Below are positions 1 to 8,473 of a stretch of DNA of 64,000 bases, one piece after another. The stretch's first letter is position 1, and each line of letters begins with the position of its first letter. Location of the stretch: the NCBI RefSeq assembly GCF_004193175.1, contig NZ_SAUH01000001.1, positions 124,001-188,000 of the forward strand. The letters are read 5' to 3'. The notes under the pieces were generated by a model. That model had not been told where the DNA came from. It saw only the letters and a program-made list of their open reading frames with translations, and did no database searches. The stretch is from Streptomyces sp. RFCAC02 (GTDB taxonomy: Bacteria > Actinomycetota > Actinomycetes > Streptomycetales > Streptomycetaceae). Position numbers and translations under genes: made by a program.

Positions 1-504
1 CGGGTCGCCCTCGGGCGCGTCGATCTCGACAGCGGACAGCCGGATTCGGCCGTCGGGCTCTTCGAGACCGGCCTCGGCAGCTTCCGCGGACTCGGCGACC
101 GGATCTGGGAGAACTACACGCTGCGCTGCATGGGGGACGCCCTGCGCGAGCTGGGCCGCCTCGACGAGGCGCTCACCTGTCTGCTGCCGGTCGTGCCCGC
201 GTTCGAGAGGCTGGGTGACCGGCGCTGGCAGATGAGGAGCCTGCACAGCCTCGGCGAGGTGCACCGGGTGAGGGACGAGCACGACGCGGCCACGGACTGC
301 CTTCTGGCGTGCCTGCCCGCCTTCCGCGCCAACGGCGACCGGCTGTGGGAGGCGAGGACGCTGAGCAGTCTCGGTCTGCTCGCCGAGCGCGACGCGTCGG
401 ACGAGGCGCGGGTGCTGTGGCGGGCTGCGCTCTCGATCCTCGACCGGATCGGCTCCCCCGAGGCCGCGGCCGTGCGCGCGTGGCTGCACGAGGACGGGAG
501 CTGA
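1..504 (+). CDS. TPR-repeat protein, C-terminal part (5' end outside window)
   Basis: The frame is open from base 1 and ends at TGA 502-504, so only about 167 C-terminal residues are seen. They consist of helical repeats of tetratricopeptide type: stretches resembling 'GDALRELGRLDEALTCLLPVVPAFERLGDRRWQ' recur about every 40 residues with the usual G-x-x-x-L-G-x-x-x-x-A pattern. Tails like this close SARP/AfsR-like or NB-ARC-TPR regulators in Streptomyces, where the repeats mediate protein contacts. The DNA-binding or ATPase part cannot be seen here, so that parent family is inference. The next gene, an MFS transporter, is convergent, with its stop 29 bp away. Confidence 0.6.
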   Translation, partial: RVALGRVDLDSGQPDSAVGLFETGLGSFRGLGDRIWENYTLRCMGDALRELGRLDEALTCLLPVVPAFERLGDRRWQMRSLHSLGEVHRVRDEHDAATDCLLACLPAFRANGDRLWEARTLSSLGLLAERDASDEARVLWRAALSILDRIGSPEAAAVRAWLHEDGS

Positions 505-532
505 GCGCCCCTCCGCCGGCTGTGGCGCCGGG

Positions 533-1792
533 TCACGCGGCGGCGGGGACCGCGGGTCCGGGCGACGGGCGCCGCCCGGCGCGCAGGCTGCCGATCAGGG
601 CCAGGAGTGCGGCCGTCGACGCGGCGGTCAGCGGCAGGAGGTAGCCGAGGGCGGGCGCGCCGAGGTGCTCGGCGGCCCAGCCGCCCGTCGCGGAGCCGAG
701 GGCGATGCCCCCGAGCAGGGCGGTCACGGCCAGCGTCATGCCCTCGTTGAGACGTCCCGCCGGCACGGCCGTCTGCACCAGGGTCATGCCGGTGATCATC
801 GTCGGCGCGGTGGCCATGCCGGCGAGCAGCAGCGCCGGCGCGAGGGCCGGGAGCGACCCGGTCCGCGCGGCCAGGAGGGGCAGGCACATGAGGACGGCCA
901 TGGCCGCCGAGCAGCGGGCGAGCCGGCCGTGCGGCGTGCCGGCCGCCCTGAGCAGGCCGAAGGCGAGGCCCGCGACGGCGGAGCCCGCGGCCTGGGCGGC
1001 GAGCACGGCCCCGGCGAGCGCGCGCTGTCCCCGTTCGTCGGCGAAGGCGATGGTGACGACCTCCAGCGCGCCGAACACGGCGCCCGTGCACACGAAGACG
1101 GCGAGCAGCGACGGCATGCCCGGCGTCCGCAGGGGCGCGCGTCCTGCTCCGCTGCGTGGCGCGGGCGGCGGCTCGGTGCCGCGCTGGGCCGCGAACAGGA
1201 GGCTGCCGGCCAGGAGCAGGACGGCTGCCGTGGCGGTGCCGGCCTCGGGGAACAGGGCGGTGCACAGAAAGGCGGCGAGCACAGGACCGGACATGTAGCA
1301 GAGCTCGTCCATGGCCTGTTCGAGGGAGTTCGCGGTGTGACGGGCGGATGTGTGGTCCGGGGAGTCGTCCGGGTAGAGGTGCGCCCAGCGTGCCCTGGAC
1401 ATGCCGCCGGTGTTGGGCTGCGCCGACGTGGCGACGGCGCAGCAGAAGTACATCCACACCGGGGCGTCGAGAAGGACGGCCAGCAGCAGCGCCAGGTGGC
1501 CCGTCGCGCACAGGAAGGCCGCCGGCACGAGGACGGCGGACTGCCCGCGCCGGTCCACGAGACGGGCGATCAGCGGACCGACGACGACCGAGGCGGCGAG
1601 CCCCGTCGCCTGGACCGCGCCGGCCAGGGCGTAGGAATCGTGCCGGTCGGTGATCATGAGGACGGCGGCGACGCCGAACATGCCGGACGGCAGGCGCGCC
1701 ATGAGGTTGGGCAGGGTGAACGCCAGGGCTCCGGGCGTGCGCAGGAGCGCCCGGTACGGCGCGGCCACGCGGCCGGGCGGGGTCAGCGGCAT
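533..1792 (-). CDS. MFS transporter, 12-TM
   Basis: A protein of 419 residues made largely of hydrophobic helices. It has a loop between TM2 and TM3 with the pattern 'GPLIARLVDRRGQ', which matches the MFS signature G-x-x-x-D-R-x-G-R, so a proton-coupled efflux or uptake permease of the inner membrane is expected. The start is ATG at 1792, beginning M-P-L-T-P-P-G-R. The frame stays open far upstream, but that stretch overlaps the divergent LysR gene and has no transporter character. It is divergent from the LysR gene (102 bp between the starts), the usual arrangement of a LysR regulator controlling its neighbouring exporter. The substrate cannot be read from the sequence. Confidence 0.85.
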   Translation of the reverse strand: MPLTPPGRVAAPYRALLRTPGALAFTLPNLMARLPSGMFGVAAVLMITDRHDSYALAGAVQATGLAASVVVGPLIARLVDRRGQSAVLVPAAFLCATGHLALLLAVLLDAPVWMYFCCAVATSAQPNTGGMSRARWAHLYPDDSPDHTSARHTANSLEQAMDELCYMSGPVLAAFLCTALFPEAGTATAAVLLLAGSLLFAAQRGTEPPPAPRSGAGRAPLRTPGMPSLLAVFVCTGAVFGALEVVTIAFADERGQRALAGAVLAAQAAGSAVAGLAFGLLRAAGTPHGRLARCSAAMAVLMCLPLLAARTGSLPALAPALLLAGMATAPTMITGMTLVQTAVPAGRLNEGMTLAVTALLGGIALGSATGGWAAEHLGAPALGYLLPLTAASTAALLALIGSLRAGRRPSPGPAVPAAA

Positions 1793-1894
1793 GCGTCCCA
1801 CCCTCCCGGCCGCGCCCCGGCCGGGTCCAACACCTGTCCGGCGCCGATTCACACTCCCGGCGCGTGGATGACGGGCCGGGCCCGGGGGGCCACA

Positions 1895-2875
1895 ATGGCG
1901 GGCGTGCCTCTTCGCGACACCGATCCCCGGCTGCTGCGCGCCTTCGTCGCGGTCGCGGGCGAGCTGCACTTCACGCGGGCGGCCGCCCGGCTGTTCGTCG
2001 CCCAGCAGGCCCTCAGCCGGGACATCCGGCGCCTGGAGCGGGAGTGGGGCGTACGGCTCTTCGTGCGGACGACTCGGCAGGTCGCGCTCACCGCGGACGG
2101 GGAACGGCTGCTGCCGGCCGCACGGGATGTCCTGGCCGCCCACGACGAGCTGGCCGCCATGCTCGCGGACGCGGGCGGCCGGCCGCTGGCCGTCGACGTG
2201 GGCGCGCCGGCCGCCACGGGCAACCTCGTGCTGACGCGGGCACGGCGGGCGGCCCCCGGGGTGGAGTTCGTGGCCCGCTTCCGCAGCGGCCTCGCGGGCG
2301 CCGTGCGCGACATCGCCGTGGGGCGGCTCGACGTGTCGTTCGGCAGGGTCGCTGGACTCCCGCCCGGCGCGCGGCGCGGACTGGCCCACCGGCTGGTCCG
2401 GCTGGAGCGCGCGGCCGTGCTCGTGCCGGGCGGGCACCCGCTCGCGCCGCTGGCACGGGTGCCCCTCGCGCGGCTCGCGGGCGAGACGCTGTACGCGGCG
2501 GCCGGGAACGAGGAGACGACCGAGTGGACCGACTACGCCCGGGCGCTGTTCACCGGACGCGGCATCCGGCTCGCGGACCCGTATCCCAGGATCGAGGGCG
2601 ACGAGGAGTTCCGGCGGGTCGTCCTGGAACGGGGCTGGTCGGTCCTGGCGAGCGAGCAGTTCACCGATCTGCCGGGCACGGTGCTGCGACCGCTGACGGA
2701 TCCGGTGCCGCTGGCGGCGGTGTGGATGGTGTGGCGCGACGGACTGCGGCACCCGGGGCTCGACGCGCTGCTCGCCGCGGCGGACGGGCTCGGGCGCGCC
2801 GGCGGGTGGCTGCGCAGCCCGCCGGGGGCCTGGCTCCCGGAGGCCGACGCGCGCCTGATCGCGGCCGGGGGCTGA
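1895..2875 (+). CDS. LysR-family transcriptional regulator
   Basis: A protein of 326 residues. The N-terminal winged helix-turn-helix (about residues 8-66) has the LysR pattern '[20 protein letters not shown]' followed by '[12 protein letters not shown]'. The C-terminal two thirds form the periplasmic-binding-like effector domain. The ATG at 1895 places the HTH at the usual distance from the N-terminus. It lies divergent to the MFS gene, its likely target. It ends convergent to the DUF5133 gene across a strong hairpin (2895-2927). The effector is unknown. Confidence 0.88.
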   Translation: MAGVPLRDTDPRLLRAFVAVAGELHFTRAAARLFVAQQALSRDIRRLEREWGVRLFVRTTRQVALTADGERLLPAARDVLAAHDELAAMLADAGGRPLAVDVGAPAATGNLVLTRARRAAPGVEFVARFRSGLAGAVRDIAVGRLDVSFGRVAGLPPGARRGLAHRLVRLERAAVLVPGGHPLAPLARVPLARLAGETLYAAAGNEETTEWTDYARALFTGRGIRLADPYPRIEGDEEFRRVVLERGWSVLASEQFTDLPGTVLRPLTDPVPLAAVWMVWRDGLRHPGLDALLAAADGLGRAGGWLRSPPGAWLPEADARLIAAGG

Positions 2876-2894
2876 ACGGACGGGGGCACGGGAA

Positions 2895-2927
2895 CGGCCG
2901 GCCCGCGGGGGGGTGGCGGGCCGGCCG
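2895..2927. terminator. bidirectional hairpin terminator
   Basis: A perfect 12-bp inverted repeat (2895-2906 with 2916-2927) encloses a 9-nt G-rich loop. It lies between the convergent LysR and DUF5133 genes, so it can terminate both. There is no U-tract, which is normal in this G+C range. Confidence 0.7.
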
Positions 2928-2955
2928 GTGTGGGGGGAGGGATCGGAGCGGGGGC

Positions 2956-3186
2956 TCAGCTGCCGCTGAGCACGGCGGTGTCCGCCGCGGGGGTTCCCTC
3001 CAGCTGGCGGCGGGCGACGGCGAGCGCGTCGTCGACCTGCCTGGTTCCCGTGGACACGCACAGGGTGTAGGCGACGTCCTCCATACGCTGCCGCACGTCC
3101 GGGCCACCCGTGTCCGCCTGCAGGATCCGCAGGGCTTCGTACTCGTCGATGAGATTCCGCAGGACCGTGGGGTGTGCCATCAACAC
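2956..3186 (-). CDS. DUF5133 small protein
   Basis: A protein of 76 residues beginning (V)LMAHPTVLRNLIDEYEALR and containing 'RMEDVAYTLCVSTGTRQVDDAL'. These stretches are characteristic of the Streptomyces DUF5133 family, small soluble proteins of unknown function that often occur near regulatory genes. The GTG at 3186 is chosen because AAGGAG lies 8 nt upstream; an internal ATG at 3180 (M-A-H-P) is the alternative. No membrane segment or signal peptide is present. A single Cys lies in the conserved 'YTLCVSTGTR' stretch. Confidence 0.75.
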   Translation of the reverse strand: MLMAHPTVLRNLIDEYEALRILQADTGGPDVRQRMEDVAYTLCVSTGTRQVDDALAVARRQLEGTPAADTAVLSGS

Positions 3187-3294
3187 GGGTGGTTCTCCTT
3201 CCGTATCGCCGCTTCGTGGGGCAGCGATGCACCGGCTACCCGCGTCCGGGAGGAGCATGCCGACTTTTTTCCGACCCCGCCCGGCCGCCCCGGC

Positions 3295-4224
3295 TCAGCG
3301 GGTGCGCAGGGAGGCGAGGTACGCGTTGTACGCCTCCAGCTCGCGGTCGCCGGTCCGCTCGGCGGTGCGGTCGATACGGCGGGCCGTGCGCTGCTCGGAG
3401 ACGTACCACTGGATGACGAGCGCGATCAGCACGATGACGGTGGGGATCTCGCTGAACGCCCAGGCCATGCCGCCGGCCGCCGACTGGTCGGAGACGGCGT
3501 CGGTCGCGAGGGACGCGGGCGGGTCCGCGTACGTGTCGACCATGGGGCCGCTCGCCATCATCAGGGCGATGCCGAAGAACGCGTGGAACGGCATCGTCGC
3601 GAACAGTTCCAGCATGCGCATCATGTGCCCCGACCGGTGCGGCCCCGGGTCGACGCCCATGATCGGCCAGAAGAACACCAGCCCCACGGCCACGAAATGC
3701 AGCATCATGCCGAGGTGCCCGATCCGCGATTCCATCAGGAAATCGAAAATCGGTGTGAAATAGAGCGCGTAGAGGCTCGCCACGAAAAGTGTGATCGTGA
3801 AGATCGGGTTGGTGATGAGCCGCACATAGCGGCTGTGCAGCAGCCGGACGAGCACGCGGCGGGTCGGGCCGCCGGCGGGCAGGGAGCGCAGCAGCAGTGT
3901 GACGGGGGCGCCGAGGAGGATCAGGATGGGCGACACCATGCTGATGACCATGTGCTGCAGCATGTGCGCGCTGAACAGCACCATGCCGTAGTCGTTGAGC
4001 CCGGTGCAGGTCACCGCGGCGATGCTGAGGACGCCGAGGGCGTAGGCGACGGTGCGGCCCACCGGCCACCGGTCGCCGCGCCGCTGGAGCCGGACGACGC
4101 CCCAGCCGTACAGGACCAGGAAGGCGACGCAGCCGATGAGGAAGACCGTGTCGCCGCCGGGGGCGAGTGCCCGTGCCACCGTGAGCGGCGGCAGGTCCAT
4201 TCCATGGCCGTGGTCGTGATCCAT
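3295..4224 (-). CDS. ctaG: cytochrome c oxidase assembly protein, Caa3/CtaG type
   Basis: A protein of 309 residues with about seven membrane helices and a His-rich N-terminus (M-D-H-D-H-G-H-G-M-D). It carries the Caa3_CtaG family hallmarks: 'LFSAHMLQHMVISMVSPILILLGAP' and 'GHLGMMLHFVAVGLVFFWPIMGVDP', whose conserved His and Met residues are suited to copper. The family acts in the cytoplasmic membrane in copper delivery or assembly of the CuA/CuB oxidase. The ATG at 4224 has GGAAG 8 nt upstream; M-D-L-P-P nine codons in is a weaker alternative. No oxidase subunit gene is nearby, so it is an isolated copy. Confidence 0.8.
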   Translation of the reverse strand: MDHDHGHGMDLPPLTVARALAPGGDTVFLIGCVAFLVLYGWGVVRLQRRGDRWPVGRTVAYALGVLSIAAVTCTGLNDYGMVLFSAHMLQHMVISMVSPILILLGAPVTLLLRSLPAGGPTRRVLVRLLHSRYVRLITNPIFTITLFVASLYALYFTPIFDFLMESRIGHLGMMLHFVAVGLVFFWPIMGVDPGPHRSGHMMRMLELFATMPFHAFFGIALMMASGPMVDTYADPPASLATDAVSDQSAAGGMAWAFSEIPTVIVLIALVIQWYVSEQRTARRIDRTAERTGDRELEAYNAYLASLRTR

Positions 4225-4313
4225 ATCCCTGACTTCCGCTCGCGGTGTTCCGCGTGCCCGGGGAAATCGCGTCCGGGCGCGTTCGGTGATGACCGGGCTC
4301 AACAATAGGGAAT

Positions 4314-4340
4314 CCCCCCGGCCGCGACGCGGCCAGGGGG
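4314..4340 (-). terminator. hairpin downstream of gatD
   Basis: CCCCC-x-GGCCGC pairs with GCGGCC-x-GGGGG around a 3-nt loop, with one C-A mismatch. It lies 40 bp beyond the gatD stop on the minus strand and fits termination of the murT-gatD transcript. Confidence 0.55.
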
Positions 4341-4379
4341 TCCTTGCGGCGTGGCCGCGCTGCGCCGCGGCCCCGTGCG

Positions 4380-5111
4380 TCAGGCGGCGCTCTGGGTCGC
4401 CGCCCTGATGCGCTCGTCGCGCAGCGCGTCGAACCAGCGCTCGTCCACCGGCGGCAGGGCGCCCACGTCGAGCGTCAGCTTCAGCATGAGGTCGGCGATC
4501 TTGGGGTTGCGGGCCAGGACGGGACCGTGCATGTAGGTGCCGAAGACGGTGTCGCGCCACGCGCCCTCGGTGCCGTCGCCCGTGCCGTTGCCCCGGCCGA
4601 CGCTGACCCGCGCCAGGGGGCGCACACCCGGCCCGAGGTGGGTGACGCCCTGGTGGTTCTCGAAGCCGCTGAGCTGCGGGACACCGAGGGACGCGTCCAC
4701 GTCGGCCAGCACGTCCCCGACGCAGCGGGCGCCCTCGCCCCGCGTGCTGACGACGTCGAGCAGGCCGAGGCCGGGCTCGCGGGCGCCCAGGTCGTTCACG
4801 AACTCGTGGCCGAGGATCTGGTAGCCGGCGCAGACGGAGAAGATGATGGCGCCGTTGTCCGCCGCCCGCTGGAGCCCGCCGTCGCGCCGCAGCCGCTCGG
4901 CGGCCAGGCGCTGCGGGCGGTCCTCGCCGCCGCCGATGAGGTAGATGTCGCCGGAGGTCGGCACGGGCTGGTCGGAACGGACGTCCACCCGCTCGACGTG
5001 CAGGCCGCGCTGGTGGGCGCGCCGCTCCATCACGAGGACGTTGCCCTGGTCGCCGTAGGTGCTGAGCAGGTCCGGGTAGACCCACACCAGCCGGAGTGCC
5101 GAAGCGCTCAT
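4380..5111 (-). CDS. gatD: lipid II isoglutaminyl synthase, glutamine amidotransferase subunit GatD
   Basis: A protein of 243 residues, a CobB/CobQ-like class I glutamine amidotransferase. The nucleophile is Cys94 in 'FSVCAGYQILG' and the catalytic His is His195 in 'GTYMHGPVLARN'. Early markers 'LRLVWVYPDLLSTYGDQGN' and 'LIGGGEDRPQ' are typical of GatD. It releases ammonia from glutamine for MurT, which amidates the D-Glu of the peptidoglycan stem at lipid II in the cytoplasm. It follows murT by 52 bp on the same strand, so the two genes form an operon. Start ATG at 5111. Confidence 0.92.
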   Translation of the reverse strand: MSASALRLVWVYPDLLSTYGDQGNVLVMERRAHQRGLHVERVDVRSDQPVPTSGDIYLIGGGEDRPQRLAAERLRRDGGLQRAADNGAIIFSVCAGYQILGHEFVNDLGAREPGLGLLDVVSTRGEGARCVGDVLADVDASLGVPQLSGFENHQGVTHLGPGVRPLARVSVGRGNGTGDGTEGAWRDTVFGTYMHGPVLARNPKIADLMLKLTLDVGALPPVDERWFDALRDERIRAATQSAA

Positions 5112-5163
5112 GTCGCGGTCCGTTTCTGTCTCGTGGCTGCTTCGTGGCTGCCGGGGGCTGGGG

Positions 5164-6402
5164 TCAGTTGCCGACGACGCGGCGCAGGTCCTGGAACGCC
5201 GTGTAGTTGGCGATGGCCTCGATGCGGCCGGGCGGGAGGGTGTGGACGGCCTCGTGGGCGCTCGCGCAGACCCGGAAGTCGACACCGGCCACGTCGAGCC
5301 GGACGGCGAGGTCGAGGCGGCGGTCCCCGATGACGGCGACGGGGTGGCCGTGCAGCCTGCGGTAGTCCACGTCCCACAGCCACGAGGTGTCGGTGCCGTC
5401 GGCGCTGCGGGCGTTCACGGACAGGATGACGGGGGCGGGCGGCGGGTCGATCAGGGAGAACGTCTCCAGCCAGCCGGCCGGGTTCTTCGCGAGGAGGAGA
5501 CGCACGTCACGGCCCTCGTACTGCACGACGTCGTACCGGCCGGCGACGGCGGCCACGGACTGCATGCGCTCCAGCGCGATGTGCGGCGGGATGCCGAAGA
5601 CGGCGGCGACGGCCGTGGAGGAGGCGGCGTTGGCCTTGTTCGCGCGGCCCGGGAGCTGGAGCCTGATCGGCCACGCGGAGCCGTGCGGGTCCAGGACGTG
5701 GTCGCCGGAGAGGACCCAGGTGGGAGTGGGGCGGCCGAAGCCGCAACTGGCACAGCGCCAGTCGTCGCCGTTGCGCTGCAGGACACCGCCGCACGACGGG
5801 CACGACCAGGCGTCGTCCTTCCACTCCTGGCCCGCGGCGACCCACACGACGTCCCCGGAGGACGAGGCGGCCCACACGACGAGGGGGTCGTCCGCGTTGG
5901 CCACGATGGTGGCCTTCACGCCCTGGAGGCCCTCACGCCAGTGCTCGGCGAGCATCCGGGTCTCGGCGGCGCGGTCGAGCTGGTCGCGGGAGAGGTTCAG
6001 CAGGGCGATGACCTTCGGCGACACGTCGCGGGCCACACCGGCCAGGTACTTCTCGTCCACCTCGATCACGCCGTAGCGCGCCTGGGCGCCGGCGGAGAGG
6101 GCGGAGGTGATGCCGGCCGGCATGTTGGCGCCGAGGGCGTTGGAGACGACCTCGCCGCCGGCGCGGAGGGCCTCGGCGATCAGGCGGGTGGTGGTGGTCT
6201 TGCCGTTCGTCGCGGAGACGAGGACCACGTCGAGGTGCCCGGCGAGGCGCGAGAGCAGGTCGGGGTCGACCCGCAGCGCGACCTTCCCGCCGATCACGGA
6301 CCCGCTGCCGCGGCCGGCCGCCCGCGACACGGCCGCCGCCGCCCGGCCCGCCGTCACAGCCAGCCTGGCCCGTGCCGACAGCGGCTGGTTGCTTTCTGCC
6401 AT
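5164..6402 (-). CDS. murT: lipid II isoglutaminyl synthase, Mur-ligase-like subunit MurT
   Basis: A protein of 412 residues. It has the Mur ligase P-loop 'SATNGKTTTT' (about 63-72), a Mur central domain and a C-terminal DUF1727-type domain. A Cys4 ribbon (Cys201, Cys204, Cys217, Cys220) is inserted in the central domain, as is typical of MurT. It activates the alpha-carboxyl of D-iso-glutamate with ATP and uses ammonia from GatD. The ATG at 6402 is preceded by AAGGAGG about 11 nt upstream. Its promoter should lie in the 250-bp divergent region shared with the smeA-like gene. Confidence 0.92.
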   Translation of the reverse strand: MAESNQPLSARARLAVTAGRAAAAVSRAAGRGSGSVIGGKVALRVDPDLLSRLAGHLDVVLVSATNGKTTTTRLIAEALRAGGEVVSNALGANMPAGITSALSAGAQARYGVIEVDEKYLAGVARDVSPKVIALLNLSRDQLDRAAETRMLAEHWREGLQGVKATIVANADDPLVVWAASSSGDVVWVAAGQEWKDDAWSCPSCGGVLQRNGDDWRCASCGFGRPTPTWVLSGDHVLDPHGSAWPIRLQLPGRANKANAASSTAVAAVFGIPPHIALERMQSVAAVAGRYDVVQYEGRDVRLLLAKNPAGWLETFSLIDPPPAPVILSVNARSADGTDTSWLWDVDYRRLHGHPVAVIGDRRLDLAVRLDVAGVDFRVCASAHEAVHTLPPGRIEAIANYTAFQDLRRVVGN

Positions 6403-6652
6403 CGTCCTCGTTCCTCCTTGCCCGCACACGGCCCTCGGCCCATGCCCTCGTGCTCGTCCTCCGGCCCGGACCAGCCTATCGATGTCCGGCGCGGCCGCCG
6501 CACCGCATCGGCCCCCAAGCGGGGGCCGTTGAGGAGGCGGGGGCGGCGCGCCGACATGTTCACCCTGATGCCCCGGCCGACCGCGAGTCACGTTGCGTGA
6601 GCTTTAGAGTACCGACAGTGAAGGACGTCGGCGCCGTACTCCGGGAGTGCTC

Positions 6653-6847
6653 ATGATTCTGTCCGTGTCTGGGGTGGTCCTGCTGGGGGTCATCGTGGTC
6701 CTCTTCTTCCGCAAGGACGGGCTCAAGGTCTCGCACGCGGTGGTGTGCGCGCTCTTCGGCTTCTACCTGTCCAGCACGGCGGTGGCGCCGAGCATCCACG
6801 CGGGGGGCCGGAGCCTGGCCGACCTGCTGGGCGGGATCTCGTTCTGA
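6653..6847 (+). CDS. smeA: small membrane protein, SmeA-like
   Basis: A protein of 64 residues with two hydrophobic segments ('ILSVSGVVLLGVIVVLFF' and 'HAVVCALFGFYLSSTAVAPSI') separated by R-K-D-G-L-K. The length, sequence style and position 2 bp before an FtsK/SpoIIIE-like gene match the Streptomyces SmeA/SffA pair, in which SmeA recruits SffA to sporulation septa. ATG 6653 is chosen because GGGAG lies 5 nt upstream; a GTG at 6647 would overlap that site. The name is by recognition of family and context, not by alignment. Confidence 0.65.
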   Translation: MILSVSGVVLLGVIVVLFFRKDGLKVSHAVVCALFGFYLSSTAVAPSIHAGGRSLADLLGGISF

Positions 6848-6849
6848 CG

Positions 6850-8283
6850 GTGGCGGCACACGGGTTCACGATCGTCGGGCGGGGTCTCGGGCAGCTCGCG
6901 CGGGCGGGCCGCGCGCGGTGGGCGCGCACACCGCGGGAGCGGCGGTGGCTGCCGGCCGCCGGCGCCGCAGTGGCGGTGGCGGCCGTGCTGGCCGCGCCGT
7001 ACGGCGCCGCGGCGGGCGCGGGGCTGCTGCTGTCGGCGGCGTACTGGGCCGGGCGCCGGGCGGAGCGGGCGGAGCAGGCGGCGGCGGCCGAGGCGGCGGC
7101 GCGTCTCGGCCTGCTGTACGAGGCGCTGGTGCCGTACTTCTCGCTGCCGGCCGACCCCTCGCCCGAACCGCTCTACGCGCCGGGCGGCGCCTGGGCGCGC
7201 TGCTTCCGCTCCTACGTCCTCGGCGACGACGGACGGCTGCTGCGGCTCCGGCTGCTGTACCCGGCGTTCTTCCCCGACGGTGACGCGGACTGCCGCGCGC
7301 GGGTGGAGCGGGTGGTCGCGGGCAAGGCGGGCCGCGACCGCGAGGTCCGGTTCCGGTGGGAGGAGGAGCGCAACGAACTGGAGGTCGTGGTGCTGCCCGA
7401 CCTGCCGGCGGGGATCGGGGCGCAGCGTTTCGTCGCGGGTCCCGGGGAGACGGTGCTCGGCTTCACGGACGCGTGGGCGGTGGACCGTACGGTGCCGGTG
7501 CGCGGTGGCGCGGAATACGGGGAGCGGTTGCAGGCGGCGCCGGTCGTGTGGCGCTGGGGGCCCCGGTCGGCGGAACCGCACCTGCTCGTCGTCGGCGCAC
7601 CGGGTGCCGGGGCCACCTCGCTGCTGCGGTCGGTGGCGCTGCAGGCGCTGGAGCAGGGGGGCGAGGTGCTTCTGGTGGACGGGGGCGGCGGCGGGGAGTT
7701 CGCGTGCTTCGCGGGGCGGGCCGGTGTGCTCGGCGTCGAGACGACGGCGGCGGGAGCGGTCACGGGACTGCGGTGGGCGCAGCGCGAGACGGAACGGCGG
7801 CTGCTCGCCGCGGGGCGCGGGGAGCGGCCGCTGTGGCTCGTGGTGGACCGGCCGGCCCTGATCGGCCACCTGGCGCGCGTCCAGGGGGTGGGCGATCCGC
7901 TGGCGCTGCTCGACGTCCCGCTGCGGTACGGGCGCGGCGGGCGCGTGACGGTCGTGGTGGCGGAGCAGGCCGAGGCGCTGGAACGGCTCGGGCCGCCGGT
8001 CGCCGCGTGCGCGCGGGCGCGGGTGCTCCTCGGGGCGGTGGACGCGGCCACGGCGGCGGCGGTCCTCGGCGGCCCGCCGCCCGGCGGCCGGTCGCGCGGC
8101 ATGCCACCGGGGCGCGGGTTCGCGCGGCTCGGTCCCGGCCCGGTGCACCGGCTGCAGGTGCCGGCGACGCCCGACCCGTACGACGAGACGGCGGACGAGG
8201 CGGCGCGGCGGGCCGTCCTCGCGCTGCTGCCGGAGCGGCGCGGTCCGGTACCGGCCGGCACGACGGCCGCCGAGGACGGGTGA
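6850..8283 (+). CDS. sffA: FtsK/SpoIIIE-like protein, SffA-like, with degenerate P-loop
   Basis: A protein of 477 residues. An N-terminal membrane anchor (about 35-68) is followed by a charged linker and a FtsK-like nucleotide-binding fold. The P-loop position reads G-A-P-G-A-G-A-T-S (249-257), so the usual Lys is Ala. The Walker B position reads LWLVVDRP (Asp333-Arg334) in place of D-E. The C-terminus has 'RGFARLGPGPVHRLQVPATPDPYDE'. It starts at GTG 6850, 2 bp after the smeA-like stop, so translation is probably coupled. In Streptomyces such a protein acts at sporulation septa in DNA segregation; whether this copy hydrolyses ATP is doubtful from the motifs. Confidence 0.65.
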   Translation: MAAHGFTIVGRGLGQLARAGRARWARTPRERRWLPAAGAAVAVAAVLAAPYGAAAGAGLLLSAAYWAGRRAERAEQAAAAEAAARLGLLYEALVPYFSLPADPSPEPLYAPGGAWARCFRSYVLGDDGRLLRLRLLYPAFFPDGDADCRARVERVVAGKAGRDREVRFRWEEERNELEVVVLPDLPAGIGAQRFVAGPGETVLGFTDAWAVDRTVPVRGGAEYGERLQAAPVVWRWGPRSAEPHLLVVGAPGAGATSLLRSVALQALEQGGEVLLVDGGGGGEFACFAGRAGVLGVETTAAGAVTGLRWAQRETERRLLAAGRGERPLWLVVDRPALIGHLARVQGVGDPLALLDVPLRYGRGGRVTVVVAEQAEALERLGPPVAACARARVLLGAVDAATAAAVLGGPPPGGRSRGMPPGRGFARLGPGPVHRLQVPATPDPYDETADEAARRAVLALLPERRGPVPAGTTAAEDG

Positions 8284-8473
8284 CGACCTGTCGACAAGCC
8301 GATGAGTCGCCGCGGGGCGGCGGCCCGCCGGGCGTGGGTGTCGCCAGCCCCACCCTGTCCCGTGTCACTGGAAGCACCACACATCGGCCTGTCAGCCGGA
8401 TGTTCCGGAGCCCGGTTTCCGGCGAAAGATGGCATGTGTTCGTCTCTCCCGTACCACCGGACAGGAAACACTC

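Noticed and set aside
533..3232. MFS transporter fused to a long upstream extension
   Set aside because: The extension is the reverse complement of the LysR gene; the transporter begins at ATG 1792.
6593..6610. TTGCGT and TAGAGT as a promoter for the smeA-like gene
   Set aside because: The two boxes are only 6 bp apart, which is far too close for a -35/-10 pair.
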